Shown: positions 62,645 through 64,000 of the stretch, piece by piece | How the letters are laid out: each line of letters opens with the position of its first letter | How positions within the stretch are numbered: the first letter of the stretch is position 1 | NCBI GenBank assembly: GCA_964560205.1 | Contig: CAZLKT010000004.1 | Coordinates: forward strand, 1 to 64,000 | DNA length: 64,000 nt | Direction: 5' to 3' | Origin: CAZLKT01 sp964560205 | GTDB taxonomy: Bacteria > Pseudomonadota > Alphaproteobacteria > Holosporales > Holosporaceae | Notes under the pieces: model-generated | Seen by the model: only the letters and a program-made list of their open reading frames with translations | The model's database searches: none | Told to the model about the DNA's origin: nothing | Translations under genes and position numbers: made by a program

Positions 62645-64000
62645 ATGATACATGCTTTGCCCATGTCGTCCTGGGAGATTTTCGCTCTGTTATGGAATAG
62701 GTACATAAAGCCCCATTATGTGGTTCTTGCTTTAGGAACTTTTTCCATGACACTTTCCGGGGCGTCTACGGCTATGTTGACCACCTATCTTAAGCCTCTT
62801 TTTGATAATTTGCTCATGGAGCACGAACGCATGGGGTTTGTGTGCACGGGTATTTTATGCTTTTCCCTCATGAAGGGGATTTCAGGCTATGGCTCCGTTT
62901 TGTGTGTGGAATATTTTGAACATAAAATCAGCCAATCTTTTCAGAAGGACCTCTTCAGTAAAATCCTTTCCCTGGATTTGCATTTTTTTTACCACAACCA
63001 TCGAGGGAATATCAGCTCCCTTCTTCTGCAAGACGTGAATGTGTTGAAAACCTCTGTGGCCTCCGCCTTGATTTCCATGATTAACCATGGACTGTGCGTT
63101 TTCTTTCTTCTCATTGTTATGATGCGGAACAATTTCTTTTTGGCTTTTGTCACATTTCTGAGCTTCTCTTTCATTTTGCTTCCCTTTACATACTTTGGAA
63201 AGAAAGTGCACAAGCTTACCGGAAAGCTTCAAGCGTATTCTGCACAGCTTCAGGTTTTTTTCCATCAAGTTTTCCAGAATATTATGTTGGTGAAAACGTC
63301 AAATATGGAAAATCAGGAGATTGCCTCCATGGATTCTCAAGTGAATGAGCTTTTTCTGAAAAATATGCGCATTTCTCGGTTTCGTGCGCTTATCCATCCC
63401 GTGGTAGAGCTTTTGGCAACTGTGGCCATCCTTGTTACGCTTTTGTATAGTGCCTTGTATCAAAACCAGACGCCCGGTGGTTTCCTCTCTTTCTTAACGG
63501 CACTTATTTTTATTTATACGCCTGTGCGGGAGATGGTCTCTCTAAGCACGAAATTACAGGGGGGCTTAGCGGTGGCTCGACGTCTTTTTTCCATTCTGGA
63601 GAAGACAGCGCCGGAGGAGGTGGATGCTCGTAGTCATGTTTCTGGTCATAGTGCTGTCCCTCATGTTCCATTGGATTTTGGTCAGCCCATTATATTTCGT
63701 CAGGTGACTTTTTCTTATCCCGAGGGAGAGCGAAATATCCTCAACGACTTTTCTGCAACCTTTGAGGGGAAAAAACGCATTGCCATTGTGGGCATCAGTG
63801 GTGTGGGAAAGACATCAATTCTTAACCTTTTGCTGCGTTTCTATCATCCACAGAAGGGCGGAATCTTTTTAGGGAATCACGATATTCGCACCATCCCTTT
63901 GGAGGAGTGGAGACGCAATATTGCCTTTGTGAGTCAGGATATCATGCTTTTTGATGATACGGTCTTTAATAATATTCGCTATGGTCTGCAGGATGCCACA
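62645..64000 (+). CDS. ABC exporter, MsbA-like, truncated by window end
   Basis: An open frame of 452 codons from the ATG at 62645, continuing past the window. Residues 1-300 hold about six hydrophobic helices of an exporter transmembrane domain (VVLALGTFSMTLSGAST at the start). The ATPase follows with Walker A GISGVGKTS and the Q-loop FVSQDIMLFDDT; the signature motif and Walker B would come later. The family exports lipid A core (MsbA) or other lipids and drugs; identity is not certain without the rest. It is 2 bp downstream of proS. Confidence 0.88.
   Translation, partial: MIHALPMSSWEIFALLWNRYIKPHYVVLALGTFSMTLSGASTAMLTTYLKPLFDNLLMEHERMGFVCTGILCFSLMKGISGYGSVLCVEYFEHKISQSFQKDLFSKILSLDLHFFYHNHRGNISSLLLQDVNVLKTSVASALISMINHGLCVFFLLIVMMRNNFFLAFVTFLSFSFILLPFTYFGKKVHKLTGKLQAYSAQLQVFFHQVFQNIMLVKTSNMENQEIASMDSQVNELFLKNMRISRFRALIHPVVELLATVAILVTLLYSALYQNQTPGGFLSFLTALIFIYTPVREMVSLSTKLQGGLAVARRLFSILEKTAPEEVDARSHVSGHSAVPHVPLDFGQPIIFRQVTFSYPEGERNILNDFSATFEGKKRIAIVGISGVGKTSILNLLLRFYHPQKGGIFLGNHDIRTIPLEEWRRNIAFVSQDIMLFDDTVFNNIRYGLQDAT

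Noticed and set aside
1..64000. tRNA genes and insertion sequences were looked for in all intergenic stretches.
   Set aside because: No T-arm-like GGTTCGAATCC-type signal or transposase motif was found by eye. A covariance-model search would be more sensitive.

Overview
The window looks like chromosome of a host-associated alphaproteobacterium with a modest genome, most consistent with the Holosporales/Rickettsiales-type endosymbionts. The placement is inferred from gene content: the major capsid and terminase proteins read like the Rhodobacter capsulatus gene transfer agent (RcGTA) family, there are two glutamyl-tRNA synthetases as in alphaproteobacteria, RNase HII, ProS and MurJ are typical, and many genes code for exported, low-complexity proteins of unknown family. 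Base composition is intermediate and falls sharply in intergenic DNA and around the orphan exported genes. I found no tRNA, rRNA, insertion sequence or CRISPR array.

Layout. 540-1868 is an exported coiled-coil repeat protein with a consensus promoter. 1923-6294 (minus) is a GTA-type head operon: portal, prohead protease, major capsid, connector, head-tail adaptor and tail terminator, in RcGTA order but with no tail genes after it. 6394-23412 is mostly housekeeping: nth, an MshL-like secretin, recF, hscA, tspO, accC, psd, bamD, radA, cvpA, a Kef-type antiporter, murJ, a polyprenyl synthase and dapD. 23419-26927 holds a PpiD/SurA-like periplasmic protein, the GTA-type large terminase (about 18 kb from the head operon) and tyrS. 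27049-29460 is a tandem family of four small exported coiled-coil proteins plus a decayed fifth copy. 29564-38521 holds comEC, a large AsmA/YhdP-like protein, gltX, rpsP and rpsA.

38766-41780 is a second block of orphan exported genes. 41827-53667 is again core: greA, a second gltX, an EamA transporter, recA, ndk, rplM-rpsI, rpsL-rpsG-fusA, and the rpsB-tsf-pyrH operon. 53831-57458 (minus) is a four-gene operon that looks like a phage or GTA tail/adsorption module. 57653-59142 carries two more exported low-complexity proteins, one with a 45-bp repeat. The window ends with rnhB, a D,D-carboxypeptidase, proS and a truncated MsbA-type ABC exporter.

How it fits together. The head operon, the detached terminase and the possible tail operon may be dispersed parts of one vertically inherited GTA. 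Recipient-side functions (ComEC, RecA, RecF, RadA, an orphan secretin) are also present, but a working DNA-exchange system is inference only. The orphan exported proteins have signal peptides, coiled-coil or charged repeats and, in several cases, near-consensus sigma-70 promoters; they are the best candidates for lineage-specific surface or host-interaction factors.
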